A DNA stretch of 64,000 nucleotides, taken from NCBI RefSeq assembly GCF_000347775.1, contig NZ_APAT01000018.1, forward strand, positions 30,681 to 94,680, given 5' to 3'. Of the stretch, positions 54,150 to 64,000 are shown in pieces. Source of the stretch: Marinobacter santoriniensis NKSG1. Lineage in GTDB: Bacteria; Pseudomonadota; Gammaproteobacteria; Pseudomonadales; Oleiphilaceae. The notes below the pieces were generated by a model. It ran no database searches, was not told the origin of the DNA, and worked only from the letters and a program-made list of their open reading frames with translations. How positions within the stretch are numbered: position 1 is the first letter of the stretch; each line of letters begins with the position of its first letter. The translations under genes were made by a program, and so were the position numbers.

Positions 54150-55403
54150 TCATTGATTGTGGCCACGACGCCAGACTTCGAAGCCGGTGACGGCCCTCAG
54201 TTTCATCGGATAGGTGACTTCCCCGCCGGCGACGACCCGGGCAACCTCCAGCTCCTGGTCGGTAACGCCCACCAGGCGACCCTCTACCACATTGCCGTTG
54301 GACAAGGTGATTCGCACCCGGTGGCCCACCCAGCTCGCAGCCTGTTCCACCGAATCAGCATACCATCGCTGAACCGGGCCATCGCCGCCTTGCTCCGGCG
54401 CCTTCAATGGCGGTTTCGACGATGGTGGCTCGGGCTCGGCCGCAGCGGTTTTCAGAAATACGTCCGGCACCACCGATCCATTGTACTCGACGCGCCAGCC
54501 GGGACTGTCGGCCTCAGCCTCGGTGTCATACACCGGTATGCCAAGCCAGGGCTCTGACGGATGCAGCGCCACCGTCAGCTCACCGCCTTCGGTCAGCCAC
54601 TGCCGATAGAGTGCCAGCAGCTGATCACTCGCCATCATCCCGCGGGCCTCGAGAGCCGTCTCCAGAGCACTGGCCGCCTGCGAGGCCCAGTCGCCCGCCT
54701 GCTCCCCTACTTCCCGGGAACAGTAAGCCGCGACACGTCGCATGAGCCCTCCATCCCGGACGGTCACGATCATCGGCTCTCTGGTACTTGCAAGCAGGGT
54801 ATCAAGTGACATTGGATCAATGCGGGCACCCTTCCATTGAAGCTCCAGGCTTCCGGTGCCGGCAGTATTCAGCTCGGCATGCACGCCATCGGCCTGCTGC
54901 TGCACAAGTGCCTCGCCGGCCAGGCCGGTAATGCCCATGCGCATCAGGTCTCCGCTTCCAAGCTGTTGTCGCGGATCCGGGGCGCACGAGAGCTGAATGA
55001 GTGCCGGCTTGCCATCGACCTTCCGACCCTCTGCCGTCACCCAGTTCCGGAACATCGTGGACTCAAGCACCATACCCAGGCCGTCCGCCTGAAGACTCCA
55101 TTGCGGCGGCATGCGGGATGGATCTACGAGTACCTCAAGCAGCGTCAGGGGTGACCCGGCATCAAAGACGACATGGCCGACGTCCAGGGGCCGGGTCAAC
55201 CGGAAATCCTGCCAGCTGGCGTTGGTCAGGCGGATGTGGCCATCCAGCCCTGAACTCAGGCTGCCCCGGTCCAGAACGCCGGCCGTCTCCAGTTCCAGTC
55301 GGAGCTCCGCCAGTCGCTGATCTGCCAGCCACCAGACTGCCCCCTTGAAGGCGGCAAAGCCCAGGATGGCGAGCAGGATCAACCATGTCAGTAGACGCTT
55401 CAT
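54150..55403 (-). CDS. membrane-anchored protein of unknown function with Sm-like C-terminus
   Basis: A 417-residue protein. Residues 4-28 are a transmembrane segment (LTWLILLAILGFAAFKGAVWWLA, shown broken by its basic start MKR). The middle (~30-335) is a β-rich periplasmic region without a motif I recognise; it includes LVQQQADGVHAELNTAG. A Pro/Lys linker follows near 325, and residues ~350-412 read like an Sm/Lsm or SH3-type barrel (VRITLSNGNVVEGRLVGV). It lies between argE and argB in the same direction, 24 bases after argB and 36 bases before argE. Function unknown. Confidence 0.7.
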   Translation of the reverse strand: MKRLLTWLILLAILGFAAFKGAVWWLADQRLAELRLELETAGVLDRGSLSSGLDGHIRLTNASWQDFRLTRPLDVGHVVFDAGSPLTLLEVLVDPSRMPPQWSLQADGLGMVLESTMFRNWVTAEGRKVDGKPALIQLSCAPDPRQQLGSGDLMRMGITGLAGEALVQQQADGVHAELNTAGTGSLELQWKGARIDPMSLDTLLASTREPMIVTVRDGGLMRRVAAYCSREVGEQAGDWASQAASALETALEARGMMASDQLLALYRQWLTEGGELTVALHPSEPWLGIPVYDTEAEADSPGWRVEYNGSVVPDVFLKTAAAEPEPPSSKPPLKAPEQGGDGPVQRWYADSVEQAASWVGHRVRITLSNGNVVEGRLVGVTDQELEVARVVAGGEVTYPMKLRAVTGFEVWRRGHNQ

Positions 55404-55426
55404 GCGGAAACTCCAGAAACCACGGG

Positions 55427-59018
<3,592 letters not shown>

Positions 59019-59117
59019 AGTCCATCCTGCGATTCTATTTTTTTGGTTCTGGACAAGCGGTTATCCGCCAAGTATAGACGGCGCAACAAGCCCTTGCGCG
59101 CCTCCCGACCGTACCCG

Positions 59118-59579
59118 TTAACGGGTACCCGTCGAGCCGAAGCCGCCCTCACCCCGGCTGCTGCTGTCAAACTGCTCCACGACCTCGAACTCGGCCTGAA
59201 CAACCGGCACCAGAATCAACTGGGCGATACGCTCTCCCACATCCACTGAAAACGTGGCGTTGCCTCGGTTCCAGCAGGACACCATCAGTTCGCCCTGGTA
59301 ATCCGAGTCGATGAGCCCCACAAGATTGCCCAGTACGATGCCATGCTTGTGGCCCAATCCGCTGCGCGGGAGAATCATTGCCGCCAGCGAGGGATCGCCG
59401 ATATGGATCGAAAGCCCCGTTGGAATCAGTGATGTCTGACCCGGTTCCAGCACCAGGGGCTCACTGAGACAGGCACGCAGGTCCAGACCGGCGGAGCCTT
59501 CAGTGGCGTATTCAGGAAAAGGAATGGTTGTTCCAATCCGGTCATCGAGAATCCGGACCTGCAAATTTTTCTTGCTCAT
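59118..59579 (-). CDS. dut: dUTP diphosphatase
   Basis: A 153-residue trimeric dUTPase with all five motifs: [11 protein letters not shown] (1), [11 protein letters not shown] (2), [15 protein letters not shown] (3), [12 protein letters not shown] (4) and the C-terminal [10 protein letters not shown] (5). It keeps uracil out of DNA and supplies dUMP for thymidylate. Its start overlaps the coaBC stop as ATGA, the usual coaBC-dut coupling. Confidence 0.97.
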   Translation of the reverse strand: MSKKNLQVRILDDRIGTTIPFPEYATEGSAGLDLRACLSEPLVLEPGQTSLIPTGLSIHIGDPSLAAMILPRSGLGHKHGIVLGNLVGLIDSDYQGELMVSCWNRGNATFSVDVGERIAQLILVPVVQAEFEVVEQFDSSSRGEGGFGSTGTR

Positions 59580-60772
59580 GAATCGGTTTCCAGGTGGTGA
59601 CTGATCAGCGCCACCAGACGGGTGGCAATGTTCTGCTTGGTGTCCGGGCCGATATGCTCCCGGCCATCGGGCCAGAACACCGTGACTGCGTTATTGTCGC
59701 TGTTGAACCCCATGCCGGGCGTGGACACGTCGTTGGCCACGATCATGTCGAGCTTCTTCCGGACCATCTTGTCGAGCGCATACCGGGCGACATCGTTGGT
59801 TTCTGCCGCGAAGCCGACGGTAAACGGAGCATCCGGTCGAGCGGCAACCGTGGCAAGCGTGTCCGGATTCTTGACCAGATCAAGGGAGAGAGCCTCTCGG
59901 GTTTTCTTGATCTTGTCGCCGGCGCAGGTTTCGGGACGATAGTCCGCCACCGCCGCTGTGGCGATAAACACATCGCTTCCGTCATCGACTGCGGCCATCG
60001 ATTCGCGCAGCATGTCGTCGGCGGTAACGACCGACCGGAGTTCTACGCCGGCGGGTACGGGTATCGACACAGGACCACTGACCAACACCACATCAGCCCC
60101 GGCATCCCGGGCAGCCGCAGCCAGCGCATAGCCCATCTTGCCGGAGCTGTGATTGCTGATGTATCGCACCGGGTCGATCGGCTCCCGCGTGGGGCCAGCG
60201 GTAATCACGACGCGCTTGCCGCGAAGCGGACCATCCTGAGGATCCAGGATCCGCGCTGCCAGCGCCTCCGGTTCGAGCATCCGGCCGGGCCCGGTATCGC
60301 CACAGGCCTGATCGCCCAGGTCCGGCCCCCAGACGCGGATCTGGGGATCAGACAACAGCAGGGACAGGTTGCGCTGCGTTCGATGATTGCGCCACATGGC
60401 CTGATTCATCGCCGGGGCAATCGCGATCGGCGCCTCCGTCGCACAGCAAACGGTCGTCAGCAGGTCGTCTGCAAGACCATTGGCGAGCCGGGCCATGAAA
60501 TCCGCAGAAGCCGGGGCCACCAGTATCTGCTCGGCCCATTTGGCCAGTTCGATGTGCCCCATACCGGCTTCAGCTTCGGGATCCAGAAGCGACGTGCGCA
60601 CCGGCTCCCCACTCAATGCCTGAAAGGTGAGGGGCGTTACGAATGCTTCGGCACCCCGGGTCATGACCACCCGGACCTCACACCCCGCCTTTTTCAGGTG
60701 GCGGACCAGCTCTGCACTTTTATAGGCGGCTATGCCGCCGGTTACTCCCACGAGAATTCGCCTGGCACCCAT
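59576..60772 (-). CDS. coaBC: bifunctional phosphopantothenoylcysteine decarboxylase/synthase
   Basis: A 398-residue two-domain enzyme of coenzyme A synthesis. The CoaC half opens with [21 protein letters not shown] at residues 6-26 (split here) and has the flavin-binding [12 protein letters not shown] near 120. The CoaB half starts near 190 with [27 protein letters not shown]. The ATG at 60772 starts MGARRILVG; the open frame upstream lacks family features. Divergent from radC across 187 bases. Confidence 0.95.
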   Translation of the reverse strand: MGARRILVGVTGGIAAYKSAELVRHLKKAGCEVRVVMTRGAEAFVTPLTFQALSGEPVRTSLLDPEAEAGMGHIELAKWAEQILVAPASADFMARLANGLADDLLTTVCCATEAPIAIAPAMNQAMWRNHRTQRNLSLLLSDPQIRVWGPDLGDQACGDTGPGRMLEPEALAARILDPQDGPLRGKRVVITAGPTREPIDPVRYISNHSSGKMGYALAAAARDAGADVVLVSGPVSIPVPAGVELRSVVTADDMLRESMAAVDDGSDVFIATAAVADYRPETCAGDKIKKTREALSLDLVKNPDTLATVAARPDAPFTVGFAAETNDVARYALDKMVRKKLDMIVANDVSTPGMGFNSDNNAVTVFWPDGREHIGPDTKQNIATRLVALISHHLETDS

Positions 60773-60866
60773 ACCGGTTCCGTAATTCCTTAAAAAGAAA
60801 GGGGTATAAGATAGCACGCCCGACCAGACAGGGCAGCCGGCGGAACCCCCTCAACGTTTACTGAAT

Positions 60867-60884
60867 GTTACTTTTTAAAGTAAC
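60867..60884. promoter_or_regulatory. 18-base palindrome between coaBC and radC
   Basis: GTTACTTTTTAAAGTAAC has 8-base arms and a two-base centre; another GTAAC follows at 60889-60893. It sits in the middle of the divergent promoter region. It could be an operator, or a small hairpin; no regulator can be named. Confidence 0.45.
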
Positions 60885-60959
60885 CTTTGTAACCCCGAGA
60901 ACGGGTTCCGGTGCCGGATGCGCCGGAGGTCACCCTGACACCTGCAAGGAATGCGTTTC

Positions 60960-61634
60960 ATGACACTCGATCCCTGGCCTGCGGACGAACGCCCGCGGGA
61001 ACGCCTGCTTCAGCACGGCCCCGAAATCCTCTCCGATGCCGAGCTTCTGGCCATCTTCCTGCGAACCGGCACACCGGGCACTCCGGTCATGGCGCTGGCA
61101 CGCAGTCTAATTCAGCAATTCGGTGGTCTGCGGACGCTACTGAGCGCGTCCCGCCGTCAGTTCTGCGAGGTCAAAGGACTGGGCGCTGCCAAGTACGCCC
61201 AGGTCCAGGCAGCCATGGAAATGGCCCGCCGGGTCATGGACGAGCCCCTGCGACAGGGAGATCCACTCCGCTCCCCCGCTGACACCCGACGGTTCCTGAC
61301 CAGCCGTCTCGGCACCTATCCTCATGAAGTCTTCGCGGGCCTGTTTCTGGACAACCGGCACAGAGTGATCCAGTACCGTGAACTTTTCCGGGGAACCATA
61401 GACGGCGCCGCGGTCTATCCCAGGGAAGTGGTCCGTCAGGCGCTTGAGGACAATGCCGCGGCGGTCATCTTCGCCCATAACCATCCCTCGGGTGTCGCAG
61501 AACCCAGCCAGGCCGACATTTCCCTGACCCGTCGACTGAAGGACGCACTGGGACTCGTCGATATCAGGGTTCTTGACCATATGGTTGTCGGGCATGGTGA
61601 GGTAATATCCCTCGCTGAACGAGGATTGATGTAG
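60960..61634 (+). CDS. radC: RadC-family JAB/MPN-domain protein
   Basis: A 224-residue protein of the UPF0758 family. The N-terminal helix-hairpin-helix part includes [20 protein letters not shown] near 60-79. The JAMM-type metal site is HNHPSG near residues 173-178, with EPSQAD following and the upstream glutamate in [10 protein letters not shown]. The second ATG at 60960 is chosen because AAGGA abuts the first at 60951. Function in DNA metabolism is unsettled. It precedes rpmB, as in E. coli. Confidence 0.9.
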   Translation: MTLDPWPADERPRERLLQHGPEILSDAELLAIFLRTGTPGTPVMALARSLIQQFGGLRTLLSASRRQFCEVKGLGAAKYAQVQAAMEMARRVMDEPLRQGDPLRSPADTRRFLTSRLGTYPHEVFAGLFLDNRHRVIQYRELFRGTIDGAAVYPREVVRQALEDNAAAVIFAHNHPSGVAEPSQADISLTRRLKDALGLVDIRVLDHMVVGHGEVISLAERGLM

Positions 61635-61682
61635 GTAAAACCTTCGGGACGCTGAAAAGCTGGCCAATTTCCCAACAATTTT

Positions 61683-61711
61683 TTGCGTTGGGGGGCCAGT
61701 TCTGGTATAAA
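61683..61711 (+). promoter_or_regulatory. strong σ70-type promoter for rpmB-rpmG
   Basis: TTGCGT (61683-61688), a 17-base spacer and TATAAA (61706-61711) with TG just upstream of the -10. This is the best promoter match noticed in the window and lies 143 bases before rpmB. Confidence 0.7.
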
Positions 61712-61765
61712 AGCGTCCCTTTCTGGCGGCGTCTGGCAGGCAGCGTTCCGTTTTCAAGGCGCGAA

Positions 61766-61788
61766 CCGGGAGCAAGCAGGCTCCCCGG
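61766..61788 (+). promoter_or_regulatory. leader hairpin before rpmB
   Basis: CCGGGAGC (61766-61773) pairs with GCTCCCCGG (61780-61788, one C bulged), inside the ~140-base leader of the rpmB-rpmG message. It could mediate autogenous control by a ribosomal protein; this is only inference. Confidence 0.4.
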
Positions 61789-61853
61789 CAACCAGAGACG
61801 CATAAACAACGAATTCGTATTGATTGAGACCACTGCTCAGGTCGGAGGCAAGT

Positions 61854-62090
61854 ATGTCCAGAGTTTGTCAGGTTACCGGTAAGCGTCCGGTATCCGGTAA
61901 CAACGTTTCCCACGCGATGAACCACACTCGTCGCCGTTTTCTGCCGAATCTGCAGAACCACCGTTTCTGGGTTGAGTCCGAGAAGCGTTTCGTGAAGCTG
62001 CGCGTATCCACCAAGGGCATGCGCATCATCGACAAAAAAGGCATTGACGCTGTGCTGGCCGATCTTCGTGCCCGCGGCGAGAAAGTATAA
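61854..62090 (+). CDS. rpmB: 50S ribosomal protein L28
   Basis: A 78-residue ribosomal protein. [20 protein letters not shown] and the following [20 protein letters not shown] are diagnostic, as is [12 protein letters not shown] towards the end. The ATG at 61854 gives the standard length; the longer open frame is leader. It precedes rpmG by 11 bases in the conserved rpmBG operon. Confidence 0.98.
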   Translation: MSRVCQVTGKRPVSGNNVSHAMNHTRRRFLPNLQNHRFWVESEKRFVKLRVSTKGMRIIDKKGIDAVLADLRARGEKV

Positions 62091-62101
62091 GGAGCCGCAT
62101 C

Positions 62102-62257
62102 ATGCGCGAGAAAATCAAGCTGGTTTCATCAGCAGGCACTGGTCACTTCTACACGACCAAAAAGAACAAGCGTAACACTCCGGAAAAAATCGCGATCAAA
62201 AAGTACGATCCGGTTGTGCGCAAGCACGTTGAGTACAAGGAAGCCAAGATCAAGTAA
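62102..62257 (+). CDS. rpmG: 50S ribosomal protein L33
   Basis: A 51-residue protein, [20 protein letters not shown] then [20 protein letters not shown] and [11 protein letters not shown]. It is the zinc-free form, since it has no CxxC pairs. The start at 62102 follows AAGGAG at 62089-62094, overlapping the end of rpmB. A good intrinsic terminator follows. Confidence 0.97.
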   Translation: MREKIKLVSSAGTGHFYTTKKNKRNTPEKIAIKKYDPVVRKHVEYKEAKIK

Positions 62258-62274
62258 TCCTGATCAGGCTTTCG

Positions 62275-62302
62275 AAAAACCCGGCATCTGCCGGGTTTTT
62301 TT
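62275..62302 (+). terminator. intrinsic terminator of rpmB-rpmG
   Basis: AAAAACCCGGC, a four-base loop ATCT, then GCCGGG followed by seven T residues. This is the clearest Rho-independent terminator in the window, 18 bases after rpmG. Confidence 0.9.
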
Positions 62303-62324
62303 ATGCCTGGGGAAAATGCCGTGT

Positions 62325-63185
62325 TCAGAACTTTTCCAGGTAGCCCTTGGGCAAGGCCACATCCATGGCGATGGGAAGATGGTCTGACACCGGATAACTC
62401 ACCACTTCGGATCGACGAATCTCCAGGCTGGGACTGACCAGAATATGGTCCAGCGCCTTCTCCGGCCGCCAGCTCGGAAAACTGTGGGCAGTCGCCGGCA
62501 AGGGCACAAGATCCGTCTCTTTCAGCGGAGTATTGGAGAGCAGCTCTTCCGCATGGTTATTCATGTCCCCCATCAGCACGACATGCTCATAATCGGCAAT
62601 CTGCTCGCGAATGTACCCCAGCTGACGCTGCTGCGCCGCTTTGCTCAACGACAGGTGCATCAGAACCAGAACCAGGGGGTCGTCTTCAGCGCCATAACGG
62701 GCAATGATCGCTCCGCGCCCGGGGATCAGTCCGGGTAGCCGGTGCTCCGTCACATCAAGGGGGCGGAACCGGCTGAGCAGGCCGTTGGAATGCTGTGCAA
62801 ACTGACCGAGATTGCGGTTGAGCTGCTGATACCAATAGGGGATGCCGGCGGCTTCGGCGAGATACTGAACCTGGTTGATATAGCCGCTTCGCAGGCTGCC
62901 TCCGTCGCATTCCTGCAGCGCCACCACATCGTAACTGCTGATCAGGCGAGCAATGCGATCCAGGTTTTCAATGCGATTGCGGTGTGGCAACACGTGCTGC
63001 CAGCTTCGGGTCAGGTAATGCCGGTAAGAGGAGGTATTGATACCGACCTGGATATTAAAGGTCAGCAGACGGATGTGACGGTGGGGCTCGAACTCGGGAA
63101 CGTGCTCAAGCCCGGAGCAGCGCCCCCTCGGGACCTGCTCCGACCGGATCAACTCGTTGAACTGTTTCCGAATACGTTTGTACAT
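62325..63185 (-). CDS. endonuclease/exonuclease/phosphatase family protein
   Basis: A 286-residue DNase I-fold protein without signal peptide. Motifs: LLTFNIQVGIN near residue 40 (Asn), DVVALQECDGGS near 85 (metal-binding Glu), HLSLSKAAQQRQLGYI near 177, VLMGDMNNHAEE near 205, and the C-terminal VSYPVSDHLPIAMDV near 265 (Asp-His pair). Substrates in this superfamily range from DNA to phospholipids and inositides, so this is a fold-level call. It precedes no clear partner; dsbA is 68 bases upstream on the same strand. Confidence 0.85.
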   Translation of the reverse strand: MYKRIRKQFNELIRSEQVPRGRCSGLEHVPEFEPHRHIRLLTFNIQVGINTSSYRHYLTRSWQHVLPHRNRIENLDRIARLISSYDVVALQECDGGSLRSGYINQVQYLAEAAGIPYWYQQLNRNLGQFAQHSNGLLSRFRPLDVTEHRLPGLIPGRGAIIARYGAEDDPLVLVLMHLSLSKAAQQRQLGYIREQIADYEHVVLMGDMNNHAEELLSNTPLKETDLVPLPATAHSFPSWRPEKALDHILVSPSLEIRRSEVVSYPVSDHLPIAMDVALPKGYLEKF

Positions 63186-63253
63186 GATGCGGCAGTATTA
63201 CCCTGCCCGATACCCCGGGTATGACCGATATGGACCAGCCAGCAAGCCACCGG

Positions 63254-63892
63254 CTACTGGCTTTGCGCGTGCTCTTTTGCGACCAGGAAGTCCACTACCT
63301 TGAGCATGTTTTCGAAGCTGCCGGCCATCGTGGCCGTGACAGTGTACTTCCCATTTACCAGCATAGTCGGTGTGCCGGTCACGCGCGCGCCCCGCACTTT
63401 CGCCTGGGCCTGCTGAAGCTTCGCGTTCACACCGAAGCTATTGTAATTCTTCAGAAATTCGTCAGGATCAATCCCTTTCGTGGCCAGGAAGGCCGCCAGA
63501 GATTTTCCGTCGTTCAGCCGCTTGTGCTCGCCCGCCAGTGCTTCAAAGAGCGCATCGTGAACCTTCTTCCGCTGTCCCATGGCCTCCAGGGCATAGAACG
63601 CCCGGGCATGCGGCTCCCAGGATTTACCCAGTGCAGCCGGGATGCGGACAAAGTTGACATAATCCGGGGCATTCTTCTCCCAGGCCTCGGCCAGGGGCTT
63701 GAAGTGGTAACAATGCGGGCAGCCGTACCAGAACACCTCAGCCACCTCGATGCCTTTTTCGCTCTCCGTGGGCACAGGGGTCTCCAGCTTTTTATAATGA
63801 ACACCCTCTTGCCACTGGGTTTCAGCACTGGCTGTACCGGTCACCATCACCGCCAGTGCCAGGAAGGCGGCCACTCCAAAGGTTCTGAACAT
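63254..63892 (-). CDS. dsbA: thiol:disulfide interchange protein DsbA
   Basis: A 212-residue precursor with a Sec signal (FGVAAFLALAVMVTGTASA, cleaved near residue 23). The active site CPHC is at residues 58-61 in EVFWYGCPHCYHF, and the cis-Pro loop GTPTMLVNGKY is near 173. It oxidises cysteines in periplasmic proteins; LptD, encoded in this window, is one well-known client. The start at 63892 follows GGAG at good spacing. By family knowledge DsbB would reoxidise it; no dsbB is in the window. Confidence 0.95.
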   Translation of the reverse strand: MFRTFGVAAFLALAVMVTGTASAETQWQEGVHYKKLETPVPTESEKGIEVAEVFWYGCPHCYHFKPLAEAWEKNAPDYVNFVRIPAALGKSWEPHARAFYALEAMGQRKKVHDALFEALAGEHKRLNDGKSLAAFLATKGIDPDEFLKNYNSFGVNAKLQQAQAKVRGARVTGTPTMLVNGKYTVTATMAGSFENMLKVVDFLVAKEHAQSQ

Positions 63893-64000
63893 GAAACAAC
63901 TCCGTTTTCCCGAATTGGTTTGAAAGGGATTATGACCCACACACCGCCAAAAGTTCCACGCCGCAGCGGCCGATGCCACATTACGTGATGGTAAGCAGCC
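63893..64000. other. upstream region of dsbA; no gene supported
   Basis: Only 108 bases remain. The minus strand has open frames into dsbA, but they read as shadow sequence. An upstream gene's end may lie near 63981 (TAA on the minus strand), which cannot be decided here. Confidence 0.4.

Overview
The window (about 60% GC, densely coded, both strands used) looks like chromosome of a marine gammaproteobacterium close to Marinobacter. This rests on protein-level resemblance to Pseudomonas/Marinobacter orthologues and on gene order: lptD-surA-pdxA-rsmA-apaH, amgK-murU, rpe-gph-trpE, crp-osmC-speD and algC-dut-coaBC-radC-rpmBG all follow Pseudomonas-like synteny. The genus is an inference; no rRNA or tRNA gene is present to confirm it.

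Layout. 1-3245: end of a PstS-like/OmpA fusion, an aminotransferase, an inositol-monophosphatase-family protein and two structured repeats. 3246-11860 (minus strand): slmA, then a long operon reading lptD, surA, pdxA, rsmA, apaH, a DUF423 membrane protein, thiS, thiG, with many 4-11 base overlaps. 12042-14528: amgK-murU cell-wall recycling genes and a DnaJ-domain protein. 15555-21281: rpe-gph, then a trp leader peptide and trpE-trpG-trpD-trpC. 21441-41776: about 20 kb of accessory genes (DUF4202, an interrupted diguanylate cyclase, GST, hydrolases, M14 peptidase, glycine-betaine/proline-type ABC transporter, META/MliC lipoprotein, VWA PEP-CTERM protein, S15 peptidase, sterol-desaturase-like protein, modABC, more hydrolases). 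This block sits where Pseudomonas joins trpC directly to vfr. 41805-46644: crp/vfr, osmC-like, speD, azoR, pirin, prkB. 46665-50414: a giant PilZ/DUF1631/GGDEF/EAL protein. 50580-60772: a zinc-peptidase lipoprotein, argA, argE, a membrane-anchored unknown, argB, algC, dut, coaBC. 60960-63892: radC, rpmB-rpmG with a good promoter and terminator, an EEP-family phosphatase/nuclease, dsbA.

How the genes work together: LptD (outer-membrane LPS insertion), its chaperone SurA and the disulfide catalyst DsbA are all here. AmgK/MurU feed recycled MurNAc into peptidoglycan. Arginine synthesis (argA, argE, argB), tryptophan synthesis, thiazole synthesis and polyamine synthesis (speD) are the main biosynthetic themes. 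Two c-di-GMP-type proteins and a CRP homologue give a signalling theme.

The most interesting signal is a family of four structured repeats (2889-3000, 3086-3204, 20329-20434, 21304-21412). Each has a 25-33 base outer stem whose sequence differs between copies but stays paired. Each stem encloses a conserved ~54-base core of two mini-hairpins capped by TCCC or TCCA. Each copy lies 29-52 bases after a stop codon, in the sense orientation of that gene. This points to a structured 3'-UTR element or mobile hairpin whose function I cannot name. Other points of note are an in-frame TGA splitting a diguanylate cyclase and a Trp-rich leader peptide before trpE.
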